Assembly (NCBI RefSeq): GCF_033441515.1
Contig: NZ_JAWQJT010000001.1
Span: forward strand, 744,001 to 808,000
Reading direction: 5' to 3'
DNA length: 64,000 nucleotides
Source: Amycolatopsis solani
GTDB taxonomy: Bacteria > Actinomycetota > Actinomycetes > Mycobacteriales > Pseudonocardiaceae
This document shows positions 40,487 through 47,703 of this stretch, piece by piece; position 1 is the first letter of the stretch, and each line of letters starts with the position of its first letter. The position numbers and the translations under genes are program-made. The notes beneath the pieces are model-generated. The model worked only from the letters and a program-made list of their open reading frames with translations. It was not told where the DNA came from and did no database searches.

Positions 40487-40533
40487 GTCACCAGCACCAG
40501 CGCGAGGAGCGCGGCCGCCAGCAGGGCTCTCAC
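40477..40533 (-). CDS. Possible 18-residue hydrophobic peptide, coupled to the Clp-N gene
   Basis: GTG at 40533 overlaps the stop of the Clp-N gene as GTGA and gives MRALLAAALLALVLVTLL, then TGA at 40477-40479, inside the terminator stem. It is one hydrophobic helix, like small membrane regulators or toxins. The start arrangement matches the coupling seen elsewhere in the window, but 18 codons could arise by chance. Confidence 0.3.
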   Translation of the reverse strand: MRALLAAALLALVLVTLL

Positions 40534-41267
40534 TGCCCGCGGGCGGCGAGGATCTCCGCCAGCACTTCCTGGATCTTGGCCTCGGCCTTGTCCTTCTTGA
40601 CGCCGAGGCCGTCGAGCACCTCGAACCCGGCGCCCTCACGCTGTTCCAGCAGCGCCAGGAGCAGGTGCTCGGTGCCGATGTAGTTGTGCCCGAGCCGCAG
40701 CCCCTCGCGCATGGTCAGCTCCAGCGCCTTCTTGGCGCCCGCGGAGAACGGCACCACGTTCGGAACCGGGTCCACTGCTTCGGGCAGCCGCGCCTCGGCG
40801 GCCTCGCGGACGGCGTCGAGCTGCACCCCCTGGGCCAGGATCGCCCCGGCGGCCAGCGCCGCCGGCTCGGTGAGCAGGCCCAGCACGAGGTGCATGGTGC
40901 CGATCTCCGGGCTGGCGTGGTCCACGGCCGACTTCTGGGCCTCGACGATCACGTGCCGCGCCCGGTCGGTGTAGCGGCCGTAGACGCGTTCGATCGCGCC
41001 GGAGGGGTCGCCGGCGGGGTCGACCTTGGGCACGAACCGCTTCTGGGCGGCCTGTTTGGTGACGCCCATGCTCTTGCCGATCTCGGTCCACGACGCCCCG
41101 GAGCGCCGGGCCTGGTCCACGAAGTGGCCGATCAGGTGGTCGGCCACTTCGCCGAGGTGTTCGCCCACGTAGACGGCGTCGGACAGCTGGGCGAGGGCGT
41201 CCTTGTCGTTGTTGCTCTTGATCGCGCTGATGAGGTCGTCGAGTTTGACGTTGGCAGGAAGGTCCAT
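40530..41267 (-). CDS. HTH fused to Clp N-terminal domain
   Basis: A 245-residue protein. Residues about 1-80 carry a helix-turn-helix, ASWTEIGKSMGVTKQAAQKRF, and from about residue 95 (AIERVYGRYTDRARHVIVEAQKSA) two Clp-N repeats follow (second: FSAGAKKALELTMREGLRLGHNYIG). It is a one-piece version of the two genes at 21762-22498, with matching blocks. ATG at 41267 is leaderless and its promoter holds a GTCAAC/GTTGAC operator pair. It probably represses itself and releases on proteotoxic stress sensed by the Clp-N part (inference). Confidence 0.85.
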   Translation of the reverse strand: MDLPANVKLDDLISAIKSNNDKDALAQLSDAVYVGEHLGEVADHLIGHFVDQARRSGASWTEIGKSMGVTKQAAQKRFVPKVDPAGDPSGAIERVYGRYTDRARHVIVEAQKSAVDHASPEIGTMHLVLGLLTEPAALAAGAILAQGVQLDAVREAAEARLPEAVDPVPNVVPFSAGAKKALELTMREGLRLGHNYIGTEHLLLALLEQREGAGFEVLDGLGVKKDKAEAKIQEVLAEILAARGQ

Positions 41268-41315
41268 GCCGTCAACTGTAGGTTGACGATCTTCTGTCGT
41301 CAACCACGGGTTGAC
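41268..41315 (-). promoter_or_regulatory. Promoter and double operator of the fused HTH/Clp-N gene
   Basis: On the minus strand: TTGACG, 17 bases, TACAGT, 7 bases, ATG at 41267. Inverted repeats GTCAAC/GTTGAC with 5-base spacers lie at 41271-41287 and 41299-41315, centres 28 bases apart. The distal one overlaps the 3' end of the ferredoxin-reductase gene. Confidence 0.75.
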
Positions 41316-42532
41316 GCTAGATGTCCCTTCAGGTTGAAGTCGCTCGCCTCGAGGTCCGCGTACCGCGGGTGCGGATCGGCGGTGAACAGGCGTCGCGCGG
41401 CGATGTGGTCGGCCGGCCGGTTCACCGACTCGACGGCGATGAGGACGCCGTCGCGGAAGGACAGCACCGAGAACTTGCCCGCGTCGCGGTCGCCGGCGAC
41501 CACCGTGCGGTCGGCGTCGGCGAGGATGCCCGCGATCTGCAGCTTCGCGCCCGCCTGGTCGGTCCAGAACCACGGCAGGCTGGCGTACGGCTCGGGCGTC
41601 CCGGTGATCGCCGCGGCCACGCTCCTGGCCTGGTCGACGGCGTTCTGCACGGACTCCAGCCGGGTGGCCGCGCCCGCCTGCACGCACGGGAAGTTGGCGC
41701 AGTCGCCGATGGCGAAGATCTTCTCGTCGGCGGTCCGCAGGTGCGCGTCGACGACGACGCCGTTGGCCACCGGCAGCCCGGCGGCGGAGGCGAGCGACGT
41801 CTCCGGCACGACGCCGACGGCGACCACGACCAGGTCGGCGGGCAGCCGGGTGCCGTCGGACAGCTCGACCTCGCGCACCCGCGAGTCGCCGTGCAGCGCC
41901 GAAACCCCTTGGCCGAGCAGCACCGTGTGCCCGGCTTCGCGGTGCAGCGCGGCGAAGTAGGCGGAGATCTCCGGCGTCGCGACCCGGTTGAGCAGCCGGT
42001 CCTGCGCCTCGACGATCGTCACCGGGCGCCCGGCGTGCGAAGCGAACTCGAGCCCGATGAAGCCACCACCGACCACGACGACGTCCGAGGCGGCGGCGAG
42101 GGATTCGCGGAGCCGGTCGGCGTCGTCGCGGGTGCGCAGGGCGAGCACGCCCGGCAGGTCCGCGCCCGGCACGGGCAGTTCGCGGTTGCGGGCGCCGGTG
42201 GCCAGGACGAGGTGGTCGTAGGCCAGCTCACGGCCGTCTTCCAGCCGGACCAGGGCGTCCGGGCGATCGATCGCGGCGACCCGCCCGGCGACCAGCTCGA
42301 TGCCCTTCTCGGCGAAGAAGTCCTCACCACGGAGGTGCAGCTGCTCGAGCCCGGCGGTCCCGGCGAGGTAGGCCTTCGACAACGGCGGCCGCTGGTACGG
42401 CACGCCCGGCTCGTCCCCGATGAGCACGACCCGGCCGTCGAAGCCCTTGTCCCGCAGCGAAGCCACGGCCTGGAACCCGCTCTGCCCCGACCCGACGACG
42501 AGAACCGTGTTCTGTGCACCCATGACCGCCAT
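41300..42532 (-). CDS. FAD-dependent ferredoxin/rubredoxin reductase
   Basis: A 410-residue oxidoreductase of the rhodocoxin/putidaredoxin reductase type. FAD motif VLVVGSGQSGFQAVASLR (about residues 11-28), NAD motif VVVVGGGFIGLEFAS (about residue 150), late FAD motif IFAIGDCANFP (about residue 275), and a C-terminal reductase dimerisation domain. It would pass electrons from NAD(P)H to a ferredoxin for a monooxygenase (none here). Downstream of an IclR gene on the same strand, 15 bases apart. The start could be ATG 42532 or ATG 42523. Confidence 0.86.
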   Translation of the reverse strand: MAVMGAQNTVLVVGSGQSGFQAVASLRDKGFDGRVVLIGDEPGVPYQRPPLSKAYLAGTAGLEQLHLRGEDFFAEKGIELVAGRVAAIDRPDALVRLEDGRELAYDHLVLATGARNRELPVPGADLPGVLALRTRDDADRLRESLAAASDVVVVGGGFIGLEFASHAGRPVTIVEAQDRLLNRVATPEISAYFAALHREAGHTVLLGQGVSALHGDSRVREVELSDGTRLPADLVVVAVGVVPETSLASAAGLPVANGVVVDAHLRTADEKIFAIGDCANFPCVQAGAATRLESVQNAVDQARSVAAAITGTPEPYASLPWFWTDQAGAKLQIAGILADADRTVVAGDRDAGKFSVLSFRDGVLIAVESVNRPADHIAARRLFTADPHPRYADLEASDFNLKGHLASTRG

Positions 42533-42547
42533 CCGATCACAAGTGGC

Positions 42548-43360
42548 TCAAACCGTCGAGGAACCACCACTCGACCGCAGGGCGCGCGGGGCCCCGAGCA
42601 CCCGCGAGATCCCCCGCGCCGCGGCCCGGACGGCCGGGACCAGCGTCCGCGGGTCCGTCCCTTCCGCGGGGACGACCACGGAGATCGCCGCCGCCACTTC
42701 GTCGGTGGCGTCGAAGACCGGGGCCGCCACGGACAACGCGATCAGCTCGATCTGGCCGTCGCTGATCGCGTAGCCGTCCCGCCGGACATCGGCGAGGACG
42801 CGCCGCAGCTGCCCGGGCGAGCCGATCGTCTTCGGCGTGAACGTCTTGAGCGGCCCGGCCAGGACCTCCTCCTGCGCCTCGGCGGGCGCGTGCGCGAGCA
42901 GCACCTGCCCGACGCCGGTGGCGTGCGCGGGCAGCCGGCCACCCACCCGCGTCAGGACGTTGACCGCGCCGCGGCCGGAAATGCGCTCGACGTAGACGAC
43001 CTCGGCCCCGTCGAGCACCGCGAGCTGCACGTTCTGGTGGGTGGCCTCGTAGAGGTCCTCCAGGAACGGCATCGCGCTTTCCCGCAGCTCGGCGCCGTGC
43101 GGCGCGAGCGAAGCGACCTCCCACAGCCATAACCCGACGCGGTACACGCCCGCTTCGTCGCGGACGAGCGCCCCGCGCCGGGTCAGCTCGCCGGCCAGCC
43201 GGTGGGTGGTCGACAGCGGCAGCCCGACGCGGCGGCTGAGCTCGGACAGCGTGAGCCGCGGCCGCTCGGCGGTGAAGGCGCCCAGCAGGTCGAGGACGCG
43301 GTCCACGACCGACGGCGGCCGCTTCGCGCTGTGCCGCACCGGCTCAGTCTTCGTCGTCAC
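42548..43360 (-). CDS. IclR-family regulator
   Basis: A 270-residue IclR protein: winged helix at about residues 17-75 (VVDRVLDLLGAFTAERPRLT, LSELSRRVGLPLSTTHRLAGEL) and the effector domain (YVERISGRGAVNVLTRVGGRLPAHATGVGQVLLA). IclR proteins respond to aromatic acids or sugars. GTG at 43360 overlaps the NIPSNAP gene by 17 bases, so it is part of the same operon as the genes it probably controls. Confidence 0.85.
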   Translation of the reverse strand: MTTKTEPVRHSAKRPPSVVDRVLDLLGAFTAERPRLTLSELSRRVGLPLSTTHRLAGELTRRGALVRDEAGVYRVGLWLWEVASLAPHGAELRESAMPFLEDLYEATHQNVQLAVLDGAEVVYVERISGRGAVNVLTRVGGRLPAHATGVGQVLLAHAPAEAQEEVLAGPLKTFTPKTIGSPGQLRRVLADVRRDGYAISDGQIELIALSVAAPVFDATDEVAAAISVVVPAEGTDPRTLVPAVRAAARGISRVLGAPRALRSSGGSSTV

Positions 43361-43664
43361 CCGGCAGCAGCGGGCGCATGAACGTCCGCCGGTACCGGAG
43401 CACGCAGCCGCTTTCCTCGCGGATCTTGTCGGCCTCGATGAAGTCCGGGTCGACGCCGAACAGCGTCCGGTAGCGCTCGTACGCGGCGAGGCTCTCGAAG
43501 CTGAACAGCGCCCGCGCTTCGTCGCTCGCCCCTTCCGACGGCAGGAAGTAGCCGTGGTGGATGCCGCCTTCGCGGTTCACCAGCCGCATCCACGCGGCGG
43601 CGAAGCGTTCGAAGTCGGGGAGCTTCGCGGGGTCGATGACGTAGTCGACGACGCACGTGATCAT
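43344..43664 (-). CDS. NIPSNAP family protein
   Basis: A 106-residue ferredoxin-like fold protein (MITCVVDYVIDPAKLPDFERFAAAW ... ESGCVLRYRRTFMRPLLPG). The ATG overlaps the stop of the MetE-like gene by one base (TGATG). Such proteins are dimeric alpha/beta barrels of mostly unknown function, related to antibiotic-biosynthesis monooxygenases. Confidence 0.8.
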   Translation of the reverse strand: MITCVVDYVIDPAKLPDFERFAAAWMRLVNREGGIHHGYFLPSEGASDEARALFSFESLAAYERYRTLFGVDPDFIEADKIREESGCVLRYRRTFMRPLLPGDDED

Positions 43665-44803
43665 CAGTGGCCGCCCCAGACGCGGTCGGCCGTCGTCACG
43701 AGCAGCTCCAGCTTCCGCAGCTGGTCGTCCGTCGTCAGGTCGTTGCCCTCTTCGGTCGATGAGAACCCGCACTGCGGCGACAGGCAGAGCTGGTCGACGT
43801 CGACGTACTGGGACGCTTCTTCGATGCGCCGCACCAGGACGTCGGCGTCCTCCAGCTCCGGCCGCTTCGTCGTGACCAGGCCGAGGACGACCTTCTTGTT
43901 CTTCGGCACGAACCGCAGCGGCTCGAAGCCGCCGGAGCGTTCGTCGTCGAACTCCAGGAAGAACCCGTCGACGGCGAGGTCGCCGAAGAGCGCTTCCGCG
44001 ACGAACTCGTAGCTCCCGGACGCGACCCACGACGACCGGAAGTTGCCGCGGCACAGGTGGGTCGTGACGGTGAGGTCCTCGGGACGGCCGGCCAGCGCCG
44101 CGTTCATCGTCGCGATGTTGCGCAGGTGCTGGGTGTCCGGGTCGCCGCCCATCCGCGCGACGAGCTCCCGCTGCGCCGGGTCGTTGAGGTAGGCGAGGCT
44201 GGTGTCGTCGAGCTGGAGGTACCGGCAGCCGAGGCCGTGCACGGCGGAGACCTGCGCCGAATACGCGGCGCTCAGGTCGGTGAAGAACTCTTCGAGGTCC
44301 GGGTAAACGCTCTCACTGACCGCGGCCCGGCCGCCGCGGTAGTAGACCATGCTCGGCGACGGGATGGTCAGCTTCGGTGTCACCCCGTCGTCCACATGGG
44401 ACTTGAGGAACTCGAAGTGCGAGGCGAAGATCGGCTCGTCGAGCCGCACCTTGCCGTCGACCTGCAGGCCCGGCGGGCTGAACTCGAGGTCCCCGGCCAG
44501 GTTGTGGAACTTGACGTGCAGCCGCTCGTCGCTCTTGGAGATGCCGCCCAGCGCGTAGATGAAGTCCATGTGCCACGAGGCGCGGCGGAATTCGCCGTCG
44601 GTGGCCGAACTCAGCCCGGCCGCCTTCTGCATCTTGATCACGTCGCGGATCGCGTCGTCTTCGACCGCGCGGAGCTGCTCCGCGCCGATCTCACCGGATT
44701 CGTGCCGCCGCCGCGCGTCACGCAGCACCGGGGGCCGCAGGAGGCTCCCGACGTGATCGGCGCGGAACGGCGGGCCCACCTGGGGAATGCCGCCCGAAGT
44801 CAT
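43664..44803 (-). CDS. Cobalamin-independent methionine synthase II-type (MetE-like) enzyme
   Basis: A 379-residue TIM-barrel protein. N-terminal FRADHVGSLLRPPVLRDARR motif, and zinc/thiol residues in VTTHLCRGNFRS (His-x-Cys, about residue 225) and LCLSPQCGFSS near the C end (Cys). This group includes MetE-C and epoxyalkane:coenzyme M transferase; one domain alone does not prove methionine synthesis. ATG at 44803 starts the MTSGGIPQVGPP segment; a longer start is possible at 44857. Heads a four-gene operon with NIPSNAP, IclR and a reductase. Confidence 0.82.
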   Translation of the reverse strand: MTSGGIPQVGPPFRADHVGSLLRPPVLRDARRRHESGEIGAEQLRAVEDDAIRDVIKMQKAAGLSSATDGEFRRASWHMDFIYALGGISKSDERLHVKFHNLAGDLEFSPPGLQVDGKVRLDEPIFASHFEFLKSHVDDGVTPKLTIPSPSMVYYRGGRAAVSESVYPDLEEFFTDLSAAYSAQVSAVHGLGCRYLQLDDTSLAYLNDPAQRELVARMGGDPDTQHLRNIATMNAALAGRPEDLTVTTHLCRGNFRSSWVASGSYEFVAEALFGDLAVDGFFLEFDDERSGGFEPLRFVPKNKKVVLGLVTTKRPELEDADVLVRRIEEASQYVDVDQLCLSPQCGFSSTEEGNDLTTDDQLRKLELLVTTADRVWGGH

Positions 44804-44922
44804 GCACCGATGGTCACACATTCCGGGCCGTCGCGCCGCCCCCGGAAACAAGATCATGACGTCGGGGTCTTGCTACCGTCACGCGCACCGCGTTGGCTGT
44901 CTCCCGCGGAAAGGGGCTGTGC

Positions 44923-46245
44923 ATGACGAAACACCCGGTAGACGAGGTCCTGCCGGCCGGACGGCTCGCGCTGCTCGGTCTCCAGCACATGTCGATCATG
45001 TACGCCGGGGCGGTCGCGGTGCCGCTGATCGTCGGCAGCGCGCTCAAGCTGGATCCGGCGACGATCGGGTTGCTGGTCAACGCCGACCTGCTCGTCGCGG
45101 GCATCGCGACGCTGATCCAGGCGGTCGGCATCGGGAAACTGCTCGGCATCCGGCTGCCGGTGGTGGCGGGCGCGACGTTCAGCGTCGTCAACCCGATGAT
45201 CCTGATCGCGTCGCAGTACGGCCTGACCGCGGTCTACGGCGCGATGCTGGCGTCCGGTGTCTTCGGGCTGCTCATCGCGAAGCCGTTCGCGAAGCTGATC
45301 CGGTTCTTCCCGCCGCTGGTCACCGGGACGCTGCTGCTCGTCATCGGCGTCTCGCTGCTCGGCCCGGGCGCCGGCCTGATCGCGGGCAACGACCCGACCG
45401 CACCGGATTACGCGGCCCTGTCGCACCTCCTGCTCGCGTTCGGCGTCCTCGCCCTGCTCGTGCTGTTCACACGGGTGCTGCGCGGGTTCGCCAACCAGAT
45501 CGGGCCGCTGCTCGCGCTGGCGATCGGCCTGGTGGTGGCGATCCCGATGGGGCTGGTGCACTGGGACGGACTCGGCGCGGCGAGCTGGTTCGGGCTCGCG
45601 TCGCCGTTCCACTTCGGGGCGCCGACGTTCCCGGTCGCCGCGGTCCTGTCGATGTGCGTGGTCATGCTGGTGACGTTCACCGAGTCGACCGCGGACATGA
45701 TCGCCGTCGGCGAGATCACCGGCCGGCCCCCGACCGACTCCGACCTCGCGCGCGGCCTGGCCACCGACGGCTTCTCGGCCGTGCTCGGCGGCGTGCTGAA
45801 CTCCTTCCCCGACACGGCGTTCGCGCAGAACGTCGGACTGGTGCGGATGACCGGCGTGCGCAGCCGCTGGGTGGTCGCGGTGACCGGCGGGATCCTGGTG
45901 CTGATGGGCCTGGTGCCGAAGATCGGCGCGTTCATCGCGGCGATCCCGCAGCCGGTGGTCGGCGGCGTCGCGGTGGTGATGTTCGCGATGGTCGCCGCGG
46001 TCGGCGCGCAGAACCTGAAGAAGGTGGAGTTCTCGGGGAACCACAACACCTTCATCGTCGCGGTCGCTCTCGGCGTCGGCCTGCTGCCGGCGTTCGCCCC
46101 GAAGATCTTCCAGCACTTCCCGGCCTGGCTGCAGACGATCTGCGGCAGCTCGATCACGGTGGCGGCGGTGCTGGCGTTCGCGCTGAACCTGCTGTTCAAC
46201 CACCTCGGCCGGCGCGCGGAGCCGGACCTGCTGGAAGCACCGTGA
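44923..46245 (+). CDS. NCS2 xanthine/uracil permease
   Basis: A 440-residue permease with about 12-14 membrane segments. Family motifs: LLGLQHMSIMYAGAVAVPLIVG at the start (Q-H in helix 1), the substrate segment MLVTFTESTADMIAVGEITGR (about residues 246-266) and NSFPDTAFAQNVGLVRMTG (about residue 295), typical for purine/xanthine carriers of the UraA/XanQ type. ATG at 44923 with AAGGGG upstream. The direct neighbour is a convergent anchored protein with stop codons abutting. Substrate is likely xanthine, urate or uracil. Confidence 0.87.
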   Translation: MTKHPVDEVLPAGRLALLGLQHMSIMYAGAVAVPLIVGSALKLDPATIGLLVNADLLVAGIATLIQAVGIGKLLGIRLPVVAGATFSVVNPMILIASQYGLTAVYGAMLASGVFGLLIAKPFAKLIRFFPPLVTGTLLLVIGVSLLGPGAGLIAGNDPTAPDYAALSHLLLAFGVLALLVLFTRVLRGFANQIGPLLALAIGLVVAIPMGLVHWDGLGAASWFGLASPFHFGAPTFPVAAVLSMCVVMLVTFTESTADMIAVGEITGRPPTDSDLARGLATDGFSAVLGGVLNSFPDTAFAQNVGLVRMTGVRSRWVVAVTGGILVLMGLVPKIGAFIAAIPQPVVGGVAVVMFAMVAAVGAQNLKKVEFSGNHNTFIVAVALGVGLLPAFAPKIFQHFPAWLQTICGSSITVAAVLAFALNLLFNHLGRRAEPDLLEAP

Positions 46246-46761
46246 TCACCAGCAGATGATCAGCAGGCACGTCGACGGCTTCGGCGGCGCCGGGGGCTTC
46301 GGGCGAGTCGACGGCTGACCGCCCGGCGGGGTCGTCGTGGTCGCGCTGGCCGAGCCGGACGGGTCGCCGCTGGTCGGCGTGGTGGTCGGCGTCGTCGAAT
46401 CCGCGCTGGTCTCGCTGGTCGGGGAACTGCCGGGTACCTCGGTGACGGTCTCCCGGGGCACGCCGACGCCGGGGACGACGTCGCCACCGCCGGTGCCGCC
46501 CTCCGGGGGCGAGTCCGTGGCCTGGTCGGCGCCGCCCAGCCCGGTGGTGCGCTGGGGGAACGGGATGACCTGGATCTGATCGACCGCCGACGCGTCCGGC
46601 GTGCTCTTGCCGCCGAGCCCGACCAGCACCGCGGCGGCTCCGCAGCCGATGACGACGGCGAGCATCACCGCGAGCACTCGCCACCGCGACTGCCCCGGTC
46701 CCGCCCGCTCGCCCCAGCCCTCGCGCACGAGCAGCTCGGCGACCGATATCTCGTCGTTCAC
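46246..46761 (-). CDS. Membrane-anchored Thr/Pro-rich protein, unknown function
   Basis: A 171-residue protein: short cytosolic N end (VNDEISVAELLVREGWG), one membrane helix (WRVLAVMLAVVIGCGAAAVLVGLGG, about residues 28-52) and a Thr/Ser/Pro-rich outer part, ending PKPSTCLLIICW. The N-terminal VAELLVREG motif recurs in anchored actinobacterial proteins near rhomboid genes. GTG at 46761 has GGAAGG upstream. Its divergent neighbour is the rhomboid-like protein, which could cleave it (speculation). Confidence 0.62.
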   Translation of the reverse strand: MNDEISVAELLVREGWGERAGPGQSRWRVLAVMLAVVIGCGAAAVLVGLGGKSTPDASAVDQIQVIPFPQRTTGLGGADQATDSPPEGGTGGGDVVPGVGVPRETVTEVPGSSPTSETSADSTTPTTTPTSGDPSGSASATTTTPPGGQPSTRPKPPAPPKPSTCLLIICW

Positions 46762-46807
46762 CCCGACAGACCTTCCCGAGAGGCCTTTCGGCCGACATCG
46801 TGGCCGT

Positions 46808-46854
46808 ATTTTTACCGCACAAGACACCCAAATGGGTGAGGAACTGGTAAAAAT
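46808..46854. promoter_or_regulatory. AT-rich nested palindrome before the rhomboid-like gene
   Basis: ATTTTTACC (46808-46816) and GGTAAAAAT (46846-46854) form perfect 9-base arms; between them CACCCA-AA-TGGGTG (46825-46838) is a second palindrome with the same centre area. It is the most AT-rich regulatory-looking spot of the window and lies in the divergent gap. Confidence 0.5.
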
Positions 46855-46930
46855 CTCTTTCCCGTCGCGTGATCTGACGGTGAGTGACAACCACAGCGTT
46901 TTCTAAGCTGGCACTCGTGATACTCCCAGC

Positions 46931-47659
46931 ATGACCGGCGAAGCTCAGTCCATGCTGCTGAAAGCCGGACGGCCGCTCCCCGCGATCGCCGTCTCCCACC
47001 GCTTCAGCGTGCGGCGATTCGTCCGGTTCATCCCGAATCCGAAGGCGACGCCGTTCACCTTCGGCTACTTGACCCTGCTGCTCGGCACGACGCTGGTGCT
47101 CAAGTTCGCCGACCCGGCGCTGACCGAGCGGCTGCTCCGGCTGTCCAGCACCGACGCCCACAACCTCTGGCGGCGGCCGCTGACCTCGCTGCTGACCAGC
47201 GCGCTCTGGCTCTCCGACGAAGGCTGGCTCGCCTACGTCGTGATCTTCGCGATCGCCGTCGCCCCGCTGGAACGCCGGTTCGGCGCCCGCCGCGCGGCGA
47301 CCGTGTTCTTCTCCGGGCACGTGCTGGCCACCCTGGTCACCGAGCTGCCGGTGATGGCGCTGATCAGCGCGCACGTCCTGCCGGACTCGGCCGGGCACTG
47401 GCTCGACATCGGCGTCAGCTACGGCTTCTTCACCACAGCCGGCGCGCTGGTGTTCCTGCTGCGTGGCCGGGCGCGGCTCGTCGCGCTGGCGACGGTGGAG
47501 GCGTTCATCGCGGTGATCTGGCTCGGCGACGACCCGGCGAGCCTCGATTCGGTCGTCACGCTGCTCGGCCACGCGTTCGCGGCGCACTTCGGACTGCTGT
47601 TCTGGGGTCCGCGGCTGCGCGCCGCGGCGGGTAGGCAGGCGTCGGAGTCGGTGGTGTAA
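46931..47659 (+). CDS. Rhomboid-like membrane protein
   Basis: A 242-residue membrane protein with six or so helices. It fits the rhomboid-like group of actinobacteria: the Ser in DIGVSYGFFTTAGA (about residue 162, G-V-S-Y-G instead of GASG) and the His in LLGHAFAAHFGLLFW (about residue 217). If active, it would cleave membrane proteins within the bilayer. ATG is leaderless (GATACT 6 bases upstream, 46919-46924). It is divergent to a single-span protein gene. Confidence 0.68.
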   Translation: MTGEAQSMLLKAGRPLPAIAVSHRFSVRRFVRFIPNPKATPFTFGYLTLLLGTTLVLKFADPALTERLLRLSSTDAHNLWRRPLTSLLTSALWLSDEGWLAYVVIFAIAVAPLERRFGARRAATVFFSGHVLATLVTELPVMALISAHVLPDSAGHWLDIGVSYGFFTTAGALVFLLRGRARLVALATVEAFIAVIWLGDDPASLDSVVTLLGHAFAAHFGLLFWGPRLRAAAGRQASESVV

Positions 47660-47703
47660 TCGACGGGCCACAGCCGCGATGCACGGGGGACGGACGGACG
47701 CTC

